Shown here piece by piece: positions 16,272 through 25,073 of a stretch of 64,000 nt of DNA. Location of the stretch: positions 67,732 through 131,731 of the forward strand of contig NZ_QAIG01000005.1 in the NCBI RefSeq assembly GCF_003060885.1, in the 5' to 3' direction. The first letter of the stretch is position 1. Every line of letters begins with the position of its first letter. Source of the DNA: Pseudomonas sp. HMWF032. Its GTDB lineage: Bacteria > Pseudomonadota > Gammaproteobacteria > Pseudomonadales > Pseudomonadaceae. The notes beneath the pieces are model-generated. The model had not been told where the DNA came from. It saw only the letters and a program-made list of their open reading frames with translations, and made no database searches. The translations under genes and the position numbers were made by a program.

Positions 16272-17030
16272 TCAGTTGGCTTCGATGCTGCGCAGCAGCT
16301 CTGCTGCTGTCAGGCGTTTGAGCGTGTGTGTGGCCGGGTCAGTCTCCACATCCAGCGCCAGCGGCGTGATGCCATCAGCCTCATAAACGAAGTACGCATT
16401 GCCGTTGCTCACCTCATGGGTTTTCTTTCCCACCGTCGCGATGGTTTTCGGGGCGGCGGACATCAGCTCGTCGACCGAGCTGTAGCGCAATGCCACATCG
16501 ACCTCGCCGAGGCGGCCAAGGGGCGCATCGGCTGGCTGGGGCGGCTCCGCCATCACGGATTGCAGGGACACCACATTGGAGGCTTCGATCCACTTGTCCG
16601 AGTAGGCGAAGACCAGGTCCTGGTATTCGCTCGACAGCGGCTTATCCAGATTGCACACAGCCTTGCGGATAGAGACACCGTTTTGCCCATTGCGGATATT
16701 GCCGTACACACAATCGATGACCGGAACTTTGTCTTTTAGCGCGAGGGTGTAGAACACCTCGAAAGAAGTAATTGATCCGGCGTTTTCATAAACCAGTGCA
16801 GGAGCACCGTTGAACGAGACCAGGGCTCTGGACGCCTGGCCGGCGTAGCCAACGAGATCTGCGAATACCTTGGTTTCCGTTCCCCGACTGATCGTCAACT
16901 CGCCGGTGTCCATGTCCGCACGATAGGTTTCAGCGCCGCCACCTCTATCGAATGTGAGGGGCTTTGCCTGTGCTTGTGCGGGGGTGACTAGCGCAAGGGA
17001 AAGCAGTGTGGCGCATAGCATGTGCTTCAT
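16272..17030 (-). CDS. exported protein of unknown function downstream of effector modules
   Basis: 252 residues with a signal peptide (MKHMLCATLLSLALVTPAQA). The mature part is soluble with two cysteines (about 122 and 136). AAGGAAATC precedes the start. It is the last minus-strand gene of the type VI region and converges on the plus-strand gene ending at 16227. It could be a further periplasmic immunity or accessory protein, by position only. No domain was recognised. Confidence 0.65.
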   Translation of the reverse strand: MKHMLCATLLSLALVTPAQAQAKPLTFDRGGGAETYRADMDTGELTISRGTETKVFADLVGYAGQASRALVSFNGAPALVYENAGSITSFEVFYTLALKDKVPVIDCVYGNIRNGQNGVSIRKAVCNLDKPLSSEYQDLVFAYSDKWIEASNVVSLQSVMAEPPQPADAPLGRLGEVDVALRYSSVDELMSAAPKTIATVGKKTHEVSNGNAYFVYEADGITPLALDVETDPATHTLKRLTAAELLRSIEAN

Positions 17031-17197
17031 GGCGTGACGATTTCCTTGGCCGAGATTTTTTCTGAGATGGCCCCTTACTTTTGAGCATGCCCCGCAATCA
17101 AGGCTTGATGATCGGAACGGCTAAATGTTGAAGTCATTTTTCCCTACAGATAATTGGCAGAGTAGGCTCTGTGCGGGATTAGCGGCATTACTACATG

Positions 17198-18238
17198 TCA
17201 TTTTCTCGATTGGACGCGCTCCGGAATTCTCGTTTTCTTTCCGGCCTCGATCATTTTTTCGTGGTACTGGTTGTAGGCTGTTTGAGCGGGTTCTTTCTTT
17301 CCTAGTGCCCAATAAGCATCCCCCAGATTTAAGTAGGCGACCACTCTGTCTGGGTGCTTCAGCGTGATGTGTTTCAGTAGCTCAGCGGCTTCCAAATGAT
17401 ACCCCGCCTGCTCGAACAGGAAGCCAAGGTCATTGGACCAGCTGACTTTTTTAGGGAAGTAATATTTTTCAACGATGTATTTTCCAGGATTGCATGTGCC
17501 ATCGCCCTCACCTGCAATGAAATAGCTGACAAGAGTCTTCAATTCTTCACTGTCGCCAGCTTTGTACGCTTGCAGCGCAGCGTTGAAATTGTCGGACTCG
17601 GTCTGCGACATCAATTTTTCTGACACGGTCCCTGATGTTTGATGTTCAAAGCGCAGATCCTTCAGATTGCCGAATGCACGGGTACCGTCGAAGTCGTCTA
17701 TCGACGTGAAGTCAAGATTTTGCTTATCGATTACGTGCGTGCTGAGCAGTGATTGCTCGCACTCGGTGTTGTTTTCATTTAGCAGGATTTGTGTCAGGAC
17801 GAAGGACTTTACGGCGCTGTCGTACTTGAATTTCAGGTTGAAATTGTAAGCGCCATTCCCCTCTTCTCTGGTGATCAGACCCAGGTAGTCTCCCGCCTGG
17901 GTCGAGGGCGAGACCAGGGTGTAGCGTTCACCCTGCAGATCGGTAACCGATACTTTTCCCTGGTGTTCGGCGGCCAGGTCAGCCATGTAGCCGTCGTAAC
18001 TATTGGGCGAGTACGAGTTTTCGATGCGGGGCAGGGCTTTATCCGAATCAACAACCGTAGTGCCTGCAAGGTCTGTAATCAGCAGGCGCTGGGAGCGTGC
18101 GTCGTTACTATCTACAAGGCGCAGTTCTTGTAGTGAGGACAGTCCCTCAGGTTGTATCGTTTCGGCATTCGCAATAACGCAGGCTAGCACTAGGGTTGAT
18201 GCGAGTGAAAAATGCAGCAGACTGAATTTATTGTGCAT
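17198..18238 (-). CDS. exported TPR-like protein, candidate immunity protein
   Basis: 346 residues with a signal peptide (about 1-25, ends VIANA). The N-terminal two thirds are unassigned. The last about 90 residues hold helix pairs of TPR type (NDLGFLFEQAGYHLEAAELL, then AYLNLGDAYWALGKKEPAQ). The ATG overlaps the stop codon of an in-frame toxin-like tip at 18228-18389. That toxin-tip/immunity overlap suggests it protects the periplasm against a cell-wall effector. Base composition is lower in G+C than the secretion backbone. Confidence 0.6.
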   Translation of the reverse strand: MHNKFSLLHFSLASTLVLACVIANAETIQPEGLSSLQELRLVDSNDARSQRLLITDLAGTTVVDSDKALPRIENSYSPNSYDGYMADLAAEHQGKVSVTDLQGERYTLVSPSTQAGDYLGLITREEGNGAYNFNLKFKYDSAVKSFVLTQILLNENNTECEQSLLSTHVIDKQNLDFTSIDDFDGTRAFGNLKDLRFEHQTSGTVSEKLMSQTESDNFNAALQAYKAGDSEELKTLVSYFIAGEGDGTCNPGKYIVEKYYFPKKVSWSNDLGFLFEQAGYHLEAAELLKHITLKHPDRVVAYLNLGDAYWALGKKEPAQTAYNQYHEKMIEAGKKTRIPERVQSRK

Positions 18239-18389
18239 TTTTCAGTATCCCGTAGATGAATTCGAAGTTCTCTTTCCGCTTTTCATAGCTTTTAGTATGA
18301 AGACTCACGATCTTGGTTATTTGATCGGTATTGGTCGTGCTAGGGCCAGATTTCGCGTTCAATTTTTGCCACCCCCAGAATCCTAGGAC
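18228..18389 (-). pseudogene. orphan C-terminal tip of a lysozyme-like effector
   Basis: 53 codons in frame with no start codon. The translation includes FWGWQKLNAKSGP, DQITKIVSLHTKSYEKR and ENFEFIYGILKNAQ before TAA. This resembles the end of lysozyme/GH19-like effectors (a W..LN segment followed by ITK.V...T.SY..R..NF). The stop overlaps the start of the candidate immunity gene at 18238 by 9 bases. Upstream the frame runs into A+T-rich non-coding-like sequence. I read it as a displaced effector tip left by module exchange; the family assignment is tentative. Confidence 0.5.
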
Positions 18390-18461
18390 GGTCAGAGGGC
18401 AAAATGGGACAAATTTATTTTGGCAATAAATAAATTTGTTCTTTCCATAAATACTGAAATT

Positions 18462-18968
18462 TTATTCTTCAGTGATCTTTAGAAGTTGTAACTGATTATT
18501 TTTAAGCTCAAAGTAACGTGTCCTGTTAGCGCTAGCTAAAAACTCACCATTCATTCCTCGCTCTGGATCAGCGGCTATGCCGCTAATCACGATAAGGCGG
18601 CTATCCAGCCTGAAACTGGCATCGTAATAGCTGCCATCGGCGCTATCAATTTCATAAGCATTAGGGAAAGATGCTGCGATTTTTCCGGTCTGTGCATCAA
18701 GTATTTCGCCGCATATGGCACCGCCTCCGCAGCCAGTGGCAAAAACAATGTAATGGCCGGCGAAATTTATCGGTTTCTTAATGGCTTGTTTGCGGTAGAG
18801 CGACCAGTTATCGTCGTTATTGTCTTCAATTACGAGCTTGTGATTATCGCCCTGAAAAATCTGCTCGACCTTATAGTCCTCGAACTGCGGATCGGCCGCG
18901 AAACTGCTGAGTGAAATTAATAGGCTGCCGAGCAGCGATATAAATCCGAGGGCCGCATTATTTGCCAT
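18462..18968 (-). CDS. periplasmic immunity candidate for the cell-wall effector
   Basis: 168 residues with a signal peptide (about 1-24, ends LSSFA). The mature protein is small and soluble, with ATGCGGGAICGEI near residue 77. The ATG lies 11 bases inside the end of the 1133-residue effector gene, so translation is coupled. Export and tight coupling fit protection from a peptidoglycan-degrading effector. The immunity role is inferred from position. Confidence 0.65.
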   Translation of the reverse strand: MANNAALGFISLLGSLLISLSSFAADPQFEDYKVEQIFQGDNHKLVIEDNNDDNWSLYRKQAIKKPINFAGHYIVFATGCGGGAICGEILDAQTGKIAASFPNAYEIDSADGSYYDASFRLDSRLIVISGIAADPERGMNGEFLASANRTRYFELKNNQLQLLKITEE

Positions 18969-21900
18969 TTTTCTTTGACTCCTCTAAAGCCTTAACCATT
19001 TCATCCGGGGTGATATGAGCAACGTTCAGGCCATCACCTGCATAGTATGACAACCCTTCAGTGCTGGCTGTTCGTGTAAGCCATACCACTTTGCCGTTTT
19101 CTTTAACTACCTTTCCGTTCTCATCGCGCTTTTTGACAGGGCTGATGCTCTTGCCCTTGCGTACCCCTGCGGAGGCGAACTCCATGGCCCAGGCATAAAT
19201 TGCATCTTCGACACTGCCGTCCCCCTCTAGGTAATTTATGAAAGCCTTGCGCTTAACTTTGATCAGGTAATTTTCGAAAATATTGTCCTGCACTGTTTCG
19301 TCATATTTTAATGAGGTATCGAGCCCTAAGTGTTTAACCGCTGCGGAAAGTGTGTCGGGAATAAGCTGGTAGCGGCCTGTGGCAAACATGTCCCGATCAG
19401 CCTGTTTCTTCTGTACCTCTGCGATGGTCAAGGTTGTCAGGCCGGTTTTGTAGAATGATTTGAGCGGGGCGGGGTACGTTCGGTTGTAGGCAGAGTAATC
19501 ATTTTTCGATTCAACCTTGCCGAGTAAATCGGCAAATACGCTATGCGCCCAGCCAGATTTCTTCCCGTTATTTTGTACTGTGTCAATAAACGCGAGCGGG
19601 TGAAAATGGTGAACCTGCTTTGGTAACGCAACTTGCATTGCCCCAGCCAGCTCATCCCAGAACACCAGATTATCAATACGTTCCTTTTCATGGCGGAGCA
19701 CTTCCGGGACATCCTCTAGTAACTCTTCTAATCGCTGCCATTTAGGGGCAGATGATTTTGCTTGCCACTCGGTCGGATGGTAGCCAATTAGTTTCGACCA
19801 ACGGTCGCGGAGCTTGTGATTTTTCAAGGCAAGGGATATTTCGTCAGCAGTAACTTTGTCATCCTTGTTGCCGAGTTGATCAATTTTTAGGTAAAGGTTC
19901 TGAAAGAAATCCGGCATTTCCTTCGGGTCGAGAAAGCCGTCGGCGTTATCGTTGCTTTCCTTGATAATCTGGAAACCCAATTTTTCCCTATCGTGCTGGC
20001 TGATAATTTCTCCGTCAGCCTTGGCGATATAACCATCCACCGGGGTGGTGGCGCTGTTGACTTTGATCAGGTACCACTCTTTGTTGTCAGGGGCCTTGAG
20101 TAACTTTGCCTGGTTCGCAGCAATCAGGTAGTTCTCGTTTATGACCAGTCCGCTGGGTGTAAACGTCGGTGCTTCTGCAGTACCACCTTTGTTGTAGATG
20201 GTCTTGCCCTTGGTAACGCGTAAGTATTGATTGCCGTCCTTCAATCCCGCCGGGTTCTTCAGGAATGCTTCCAGATTTGGGTCTGTAGAGAACAGCTCTA
20301 CGTGAACCTGATGTTGGCTTTTCACCCCGCCTTTGGCACTGGCGAGTGTCTCGTAGAGGCCTAGGTAGCCAATAGGATCGCCTGCTTTGATTGGGATTTC
20401 GCAGGTGACGACGGAGTCGAAGTCACTTGGATCATCGGGTTTAAGCTCAGCCGCATCAGTATCGATGACTACCCAAATAGGGCCGGAAGGACACATTGGG
20501 GTGTCCCAGAATCCTCCGCTAACGATGGTGCAGGGGGCCATGATCTGCGGGCGGCCTGCCTGAATGACTCGCTTTACTGTGCTTGTGGCGTATTCCAATA
20601 CGGTATTTTCTGCAAGTAAGCCGATTTTTTTCTCGATTGGGTCTTCCGGTTTATTGAAGGCCGGCGCCCGCTTTTTCAGTTGAGCTTTGACCTGGCCTTT
20701 CCAGTAGGTGGGGCGAATGCGTTTTTGTGGTGGGATTTCTTCCGCATAGTGCTCGTCTGTCTTGCCTGGTTCCGCCTTGCTGATGGCCATCCAGACCACG
20801 TCACCTGCTTTGGCTGTTTGTACACCGCCCTTCTTCACATCCTTGCTGAGAATCTTTATCTGAGCCAGTTCATAGGTAGCGGTATCACCGGGCTTTATCT
20901 GATGCCCGGATGTGGCTGAGATCAACTCGAATTCCGCCCCACTATCAATCTGCCCTAGTACGGTACCAGTCAGGTTTGCTTCCTTGCGGACATTGCGGCC
21001 CTTGGCTTTTACCTTGAACCGGCGCTGATTCTCACCACTCTGTAGTGGGTAATGCTCAAAAGGCAGCAGGTGCATATACAGGCTGAAGAATTCAAGTTTG
21101 TTGGTTTCTAGCTTCTTGTCTTCTGCCTTCGCTTCAGCTGGGGACGCAGGCGTTAAATCCTTGAAGATGGCTTGCTTGTTTCGATCCTTGAGAATCGCAT
21201 CTTTTTTGTCGAATGCCGCGAACCAGATTTCGCTCGTTGCGGCACGGGTTACCGGATTACCAGCCCGATCTTTACCGGGCAATGCAGCCTTGATCGTGGC
21301 CAAGGCGAAACGCATATCTTTGGTGTCATGGATTTTGAGAATCTGCAGCTCTGTGCCTGCCGGCATAAGCGCTTCGAAGTTACCCGTATTACCCAGGACT
21401 GTGCTTGCGATATCGCGTCCATAGCGCGAGCTGGCGAGTTGCACGGTCTTACCTACCCACTCGATTTTGGCAACAGGTTTGCTCTCCGCCGGACGCTTTT
21501 GCGATTCATAGGTGTGGCGAACCAGACAGAAGGACGTGGAGTAGCGCAGGTTGTCGCAGCCTTTTTCGCCCATGAATGTGGACGATAGATAATCCTTGTT
21601 CAGCCGGTAAGCGACCACTTCGCCATCTGCCATGCAGCGCACGGCCTGTTTGAGCTTGGCGTGTGGCACGCTGGCATCGCTGAAGTGGATGCCCCCATGC
21701 CAGAAACCGTTGTTGCCTAGGATGTAGTGGCCGGATTTTTCCTTCTCTAATTCTTTGTAAAGCTCTTCAAGGGTGTAGTGGTTGCCGTCGACCTTGCGAA
21801 TGGGGAATTGATATTTCTTGTCATCGGTCGATGAGGTATTTGACGGCCATGTGCCGGGCTTTATATTGCCGTCCACGATGTCTTTTATGTATTTTTCGAA

Positions 21901-22359
21901 CTGTGTACGCTCAAGTTCGGCGTGTGTATGTATTGCGTATGTTGGTTTTCCTTCGCCATCAGTCCTGTACTGAATACCTATGGGCTGCCCGTACTCTACG
22001 TATTGTCCATCTTTGACTTTGAAATTGGTATCTAAATGAAGTACTTGTCCAAGCAGGTCATCGTATTTTTCGGTGCTATATATTTTAACTGTGCCGTAAG
22101 ACTTAAAAGTCTTTACAAAGCCTGCGACAGGGCACGGAACATCAATAGACTTGTTGCTGCCATTTACAAGTAAAACGAAATCTTTTTTTACCAGTCTGCG
22201 GCCGCCTGGCTCATTTGTTCGGATTTCTTCTAGATGCCCATCAGTTTCGTCATACTCACGCTTTGGCTCTCTAGCTTTTGATGGATGGTGTTTCTCCAGG
22301 TCTTCATAGGATTTGACCGGTTCAATACCATTTGTTCCGCTCTCTATTATTGTGTACAT
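18958..22359 (-). CDS. large type VI cell-wall effector: M23-like modules, EF-hand, lysozyme-like tip
   Basis: 1133 residues. An M23-like module lies at about 70-150 (VLHLD, VEYGQPIGIQ, HTHAELE). A second is split: HGGIHFSD at 221-228, YMHL at 428-431, DPIGYLG at 661-667 and QVHVELF at 684-690. Between its parts are SH3b-like segments (about 445-530). An EF-hand loop is at 803-814 (NDNADGFLDPKE). The C-terminal 190 residues are lysozyme-like, with E950 in GKVESKNDYSAYN and GRYQLIPDTL at 995-1004. It probably cleaves peptidoglycan in rival periplasms after delivery by the VgrG encoded upstream. Typical metal ligands are partly changed in both M23-like modules. Confidence 0.75.
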   Translation of the reverse strand: MYTIIESGTNGIEPVKSYEDLEKHHPSKAREPKREYDETDGHLEEIRTNEPGGRRLVKKDFVLLVNGSNKSIDVPCPVAGFVKTFKSYGTVKIYSTEKYDDLLGQVLHLDTNFKVKDGQYVEYGQPIGIQYRTDGEGKPTYAIHTHAELERTQFEKYIKDIVDGNIKPGTWPSNTSSTDDKKYQFPIRKVDGNHYTLEELYKELEKEKSGHYILGNNGFWHGGIHFSDASVPHAKLKQAVRCMADGEVVAYRLNKDYLSSTFMGEKGCDNLRYSTSFCLVRHTYESQKRPAESKPVAKIEWVGKTVQLASSRYGRDIASTVLGNTGNFEALMPAGTELQILKIHDTKDMRFALATIKAALPGKDRAGNPVTRAATSEIWFAAFDKKDAILKDRNKQAIFKDLTPASPAEAKAEDKKLETNKLEFFSLYMHLLPFEHYPLQSGENQRRFKVKAKGRNVRKEANLTGTVLGQIDSGAEFELISATSGHQIKPGDTATYELAQIKILSKDVKKGGVQTAKAGDVVWMAISKAEPGKTDEHYAEEIPPQKRIRPTYWKGQVKAQLKKRAPAFNKPEDPIEKKIGLLAENTVLEYATSTVKRVIQAGRPQIMAPCTIVSGGFWDTPMCPSGPIWVVIDTDAAELKPDDPSDFDSVVTCEIPIKAGDPIGYLGLYETLASAKGGVKSQHQVHVELFSTDPNLEAFLKNPAGLKDGNQYLRVTKGKTIYNKGGTAEAPTFTPSGLVINENYLIAANQAKLLKAPDNKEWYLIKVNSATTPVDGYIAKADGEIISQHDREKLGFQIIKESNDNADGFLDPKEMPDFFQNLYLKIDQLGNKDDKVTADEISLALKNHKLRDRWSKLIGYHPTEWQAKSSAPKWQRLEELLEDVPEVLRHEKERIDNLVFWDELAGAMQVALPKQVHHFHPLAFIDTVQNNGKKSGWAHSVFADLLGKVESKNDYSAYNRTYPAPLKSFYKTGLTTLTIAEVQKKQADRDMFATGRYQLIPDTLSAAVKHLGLDTSLKYDETVQDNIFENYLIKVKRKAFINYLEGDGSVEDAIYAWAMEFASAGVRKGKSISPVKKRDENGKVVKENGKVVWLTRTASTEGLSYYAGDGLNVAHITPDEMVKALEESKKNGK

Positions 22360-22404
22360 GCTAATTCCTTGTCGCGTTGCGCAACTATAATCTTGTAATG
22401 TCTA

Positions 22405-22908
22405 TTAAATTCCGCATGCTTCTCCAAGAAGCTGTAGTTTATAAATTTTTCCTGAGGCTTCTAGTTCTGCTTCTATTGTCCGGTCATGCGACTCTTGATA
22501 TTCGCTGTAATTACTTTTATTAATTATATTTATTTTCAGCGATAGACCTTCTTGTTTGTTTTTGTAGGTCGATTTTTCATTGTCCCTAGTTGTTAGGGAT
22601 AGTTCGGTGATTTGATTGTTATGTTTTACATATATGTATTTTTCATCTACCTCTACTAATAACGATTCAGCATTCGTGCTGGGTCTGACTTTGCTGTTTT
22701 CAGTGTAGCTGCAAGTCCATACGCCAGGTGTGTCATGCTGTTGCTCTTGGAATGCGCGAATGGCTTCCTTGTACTCAAAGCTTTGAAATTCATTTAATGG
22801 TTTGCTACTGCAAGCGGTGCTGAACAGTAATATACTTACTAGAAAAACTAGTTTAGTTGTTTTCTCTGTGAAATTATTTTTGCTTTGTATTTTGGTACTT
22901 GTTTTCAT
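22405..22908 (-). CDS. small lipoprotein between vgrG and effector gene
   Basis: 167 residues from the ATG at 22908 (a TTG at 22926 is also open). It has a basic N-terminus, a hydrophobic stretch LVFLVSILLFSTACSS with a probable lipid-attached cysteine, then a soluble, charged domain of unknown type. It sits between a vgrG and its effector gene, where adaptor genes are common. Lipidation and export make an adaptor role unlikely and suggest immunity or envelope function. Its low G+C suggests recent acquisition. Confidence 0.65.
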   Translation of the reverse strand: MKTSTKIQSKNNFTEKTTKLVFLVSILLFSTACSSKPLNEFQSFEYKEAIRAFQEQQHDTPGVWTCSYTENSKVRPSTNAESLLVEVDEKYIYVKHNNQITELSLTTRDNEKSTYKNKQEGLSLKINIINKSNYSEYQESHDRTIEAELEASGKIYKLQLLGEACGI

Positions 22909-22952
22909 CGAAGTTCGCTCGTTCAAATTTTGGTTAATTAGTTATGAAGTAA

Positions 22953-25001
22953 TTATTCAGAAAAAAGGAAAAATGCCTGAGGCTGGTTTTCAGTTTTTTG
23001 CAGTGAGTTCATCAACGCCTCATCCAACAAACTCCCCGCCTTATCGCTATCCGCCGCACCCGGCAGTACCGGTGGTTTGATCTTGATCCCCGAGCCCTTA
23101 CCCGGTGCGCCACCGGCGTTGACTTTGGCCATTGGACCGAGGAGGGTGATGCCGCTGGGGTCGAGTTTGATAAAGCTGCCGCCGGCTTTTAGGGTCAGCT
23201 CGGTGCCGGCTTCGATGACCATCTTCTGCCCGGCTTTGAGGTGGATTTCGCGGCCGGCTTTGGTCAGTTGAGCGGTGCCGAGTTTGATGTGCTGGTTTTG
23301 CCCGACGGTCAGGTGGTCGTCGGGTTTGACCTCGACCTTGCGCTCGGCTTTGACGGTCAGGTGTTCTTCGGCTTTGAGCTCGGTGTAGCTGTTGGCTTCT
23401 ACCGTGTCGTGGCGTTCATGGCCGACACGGATCTTCTGGTCGTGCTCGATGTTTTCGTCCCAGTCGCGCTGGGCATGCAGGTAGATCTGCTCGGCACCTT
23501 TCTTGTCTTCGATGCGCAGCTCGTTGTAGCCGCCACCGCCCGGTGTGCTGAGGGTTTTGAACACGCTGCGGGTTTTGTTCGCCGGCAGGTCGTAAGGCAC
23601 CACGTGTTCGGCGTGGTACAGGCAGCCGGTAACCAGCGGCTGGTCGGGGTCGCCTTCGAGGAAGGTCACCAGCACTTCCATGCCGATCCGTGGGATGGCG
23701 ATGCCGCCGTAGCCATCACCGGCCCAGCTGGAAGCCACGCGCAGCCAGCAACTGGTGGTGTCGTCGGCTTGGCCTTCACGGTCCCAGAAAAATTGCACCT
23801 TGATTCGGCCGTATTCGTCGCAGTGGATTTCCTCACCCGCGGGGCCGGTGACCACGGCGGTTTGGCTGCCCAGGACTTTGGGTTTTGGGTGGGCCAATGG
23901 CGGGCGGAAGGGCACATCCCAGGGCGTGGCGGTGAAGTGGTTGCGGTAGCCCTGCTGGAAACCATCACTGGCGGCGGTATGGCTGGTGACTGACTCTTCC
24001 AACACCTGCGGCTGTTTGCCCTGGTGGATCACCTCGTGCAGCAGCCAGAGATCGTTGTAGTCTTGGCGCGGGTGGTCGGAGAGTTCCAGAAAGTGCCCGC
24101 TGAGCAGTTTCGGCTGATCGCCCCGGCCTTCGGCCAGGCGGTAATCGGTGCGGTGGCGTTCGAGGTGGCGTTGGCTGAGGTGCTTGCCGCGCGCACGGTC
24201 GATAAAGCGGCCGGGGTAGTCGTAATCCTCAAGGTCCGGCAGCGGCGTGGCCTCGGGGTCGCGCTCTTCCTTGAAGGTGGCTTCCATCAGCAGGCGCGGT
24301 TGCTCGAAGTCGTAATCGCGGCGGGTGATGCGGCTGGTGCGGGTTTCCAGGCGTACGGCAAAGCGCTTGATCACCGGCTCATCGGCGGTCATGCCGTTGT
24401 CCTGCAAATAAGCGGTGGGCTGGCCGAGTTTGCCGAAGGCGCTCTGGTCATCGCCGAAGACAATGGCATGGCCTTTGGCGCTGTGCTGGAAGTGGTAATG
24501 AATGCCTTCTTCCTCGCACAGGCGCTGGACGAAGTGCAGGTCGCTCTCGTCGTACTGCACGCAGTAGTCGCGCGCGGGATAAACCGTTGGGCCGAGCAGG
24601 AACTGGTAATCACCTTCAACGATGCCGTGTTCCTGCAGCACCTGAGCAACGATCTGCGGCACCGTCAGGTGCTGGAAGATCCGTTGATTGGTGCGCAGGG
24701 CCAGGTAGCTCAGCTGCGGCACGATGCTCAGTTTGTAGCGGGTCAGGCGTTTGCCGGATTCAGCCTGGGCGACCTGATAGATCAGGCCGTGAATGCCCAA
24801 GCCGTCTGGAGTAAAAGCGAGAAAGGCACGCTGATGCAGCAGGCTCTGCAGATCCAGCTCGGCGTTCTCGCTGATCAGTTCCAGCTCGAAACGGTAGGGC
24901 TGGCTGATGGCTTCGCGGCCGCTGAACTCAAGCACTTGCAGGTCGTGCTCAAGGCCTTCGATGCTCAGGCTGAAGTGGGTTTCATTGGCCGGGTTGAACA
25001 T
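22953..25001 (-). CDS. vgrG: VgrG spike protein (first copy)
   Basis: 682 residues from the ATG at 25001, preferred to 25007 because AAGGAA then has proper spacing. It is the TssI trimeric spike: gp27-like region about 5-380, OB-fold about 390-480 (DEYGRIKVQFFWDREG), then the beta-helix needle and a DUF2345-like tail rich in V/T repeats (about 540-640). No extra effector domain is fused; the end is a short tail. It is the terminal gene of the secretion operon proper. The effector encoded downstream is its likely cargo. Confidence 0.93.
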   Translation of the reverse strand: MFNPANETHFSLSIEGLEHDLQVLEFSGREAISQPYRFELELISENAELDLQSLLHQRAFLAFTPDGLGIHGLIYQVAQAESGKRLTRYKLSIVPQLSYLALRTNQRIFQHLTVPQIVAQVLQEHGIVEGDYQFLLGPTVYPARDYCVQYDESDLHFVQRLCEEEGIHYHFQHSAKGHAIVFGDDQSAFGKLGQPTAYLQDNGMTADEPVIKRFAVRLETRTSRITRRDYDFEQPRLLMEATFKEERDPEATPLPDLEDYDYPGRFIDRARGKHLSQRHLERHRTDYRLAEGRGDQPKLLSGHFLELSDHPRQDYNDLWLLHEVIHQGKQPQVLEESVTSHTAASDGFQQGYRNHFTATPWDVPFRPPLAHPKPKVLGSQTAVVTGPAGEEIHCDEYGRIKVQFFWDREGQADDTTSCWLRVASSWAGDGYGGIAIPRIGMEVLVTFLEGDPDQPLVTGCLYHAEHVVPYDLPANKTRSVFKTLSTPGGGGYNELRIEDKKGAEQIYLHAQRDWDENIEHDQKIRVGHERHDTVEANSYTELKAEEHLTVKAERKVEVKPDDHLTVGQNQHIKLGTAQLTKAGREIHLKAGQKMVIEAGTELTLKAGGSFIKLDPSGITLLGPMAKVNAGGAPGKGSGIKIKPPVLPGAADSDKAGSLLDEALMNSLQKTENQPQAFFLFSE

Positions 25002-25073
25002 GGTCATTTCCTTGTTGAAAGATCATCCATTGATGTCGCGAGGTGCCGTTGGGCTTCGTGCCTCAGCGCCAAC

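Noticed and set aside
17031..17197. Possible further orphan toxin tip before the gene at 17030
   Set aside because: Read in the minus-strand frames; stops are frequent and no toxin-like end overlaps the start.
18958..22359. Rhs-type or LysM-type effector
   Set aside because: No YD repeats, Rhs core motif or LysM repeat is visible; M23-like, SH3b-like and lysozyme-like segments explain the protein better.
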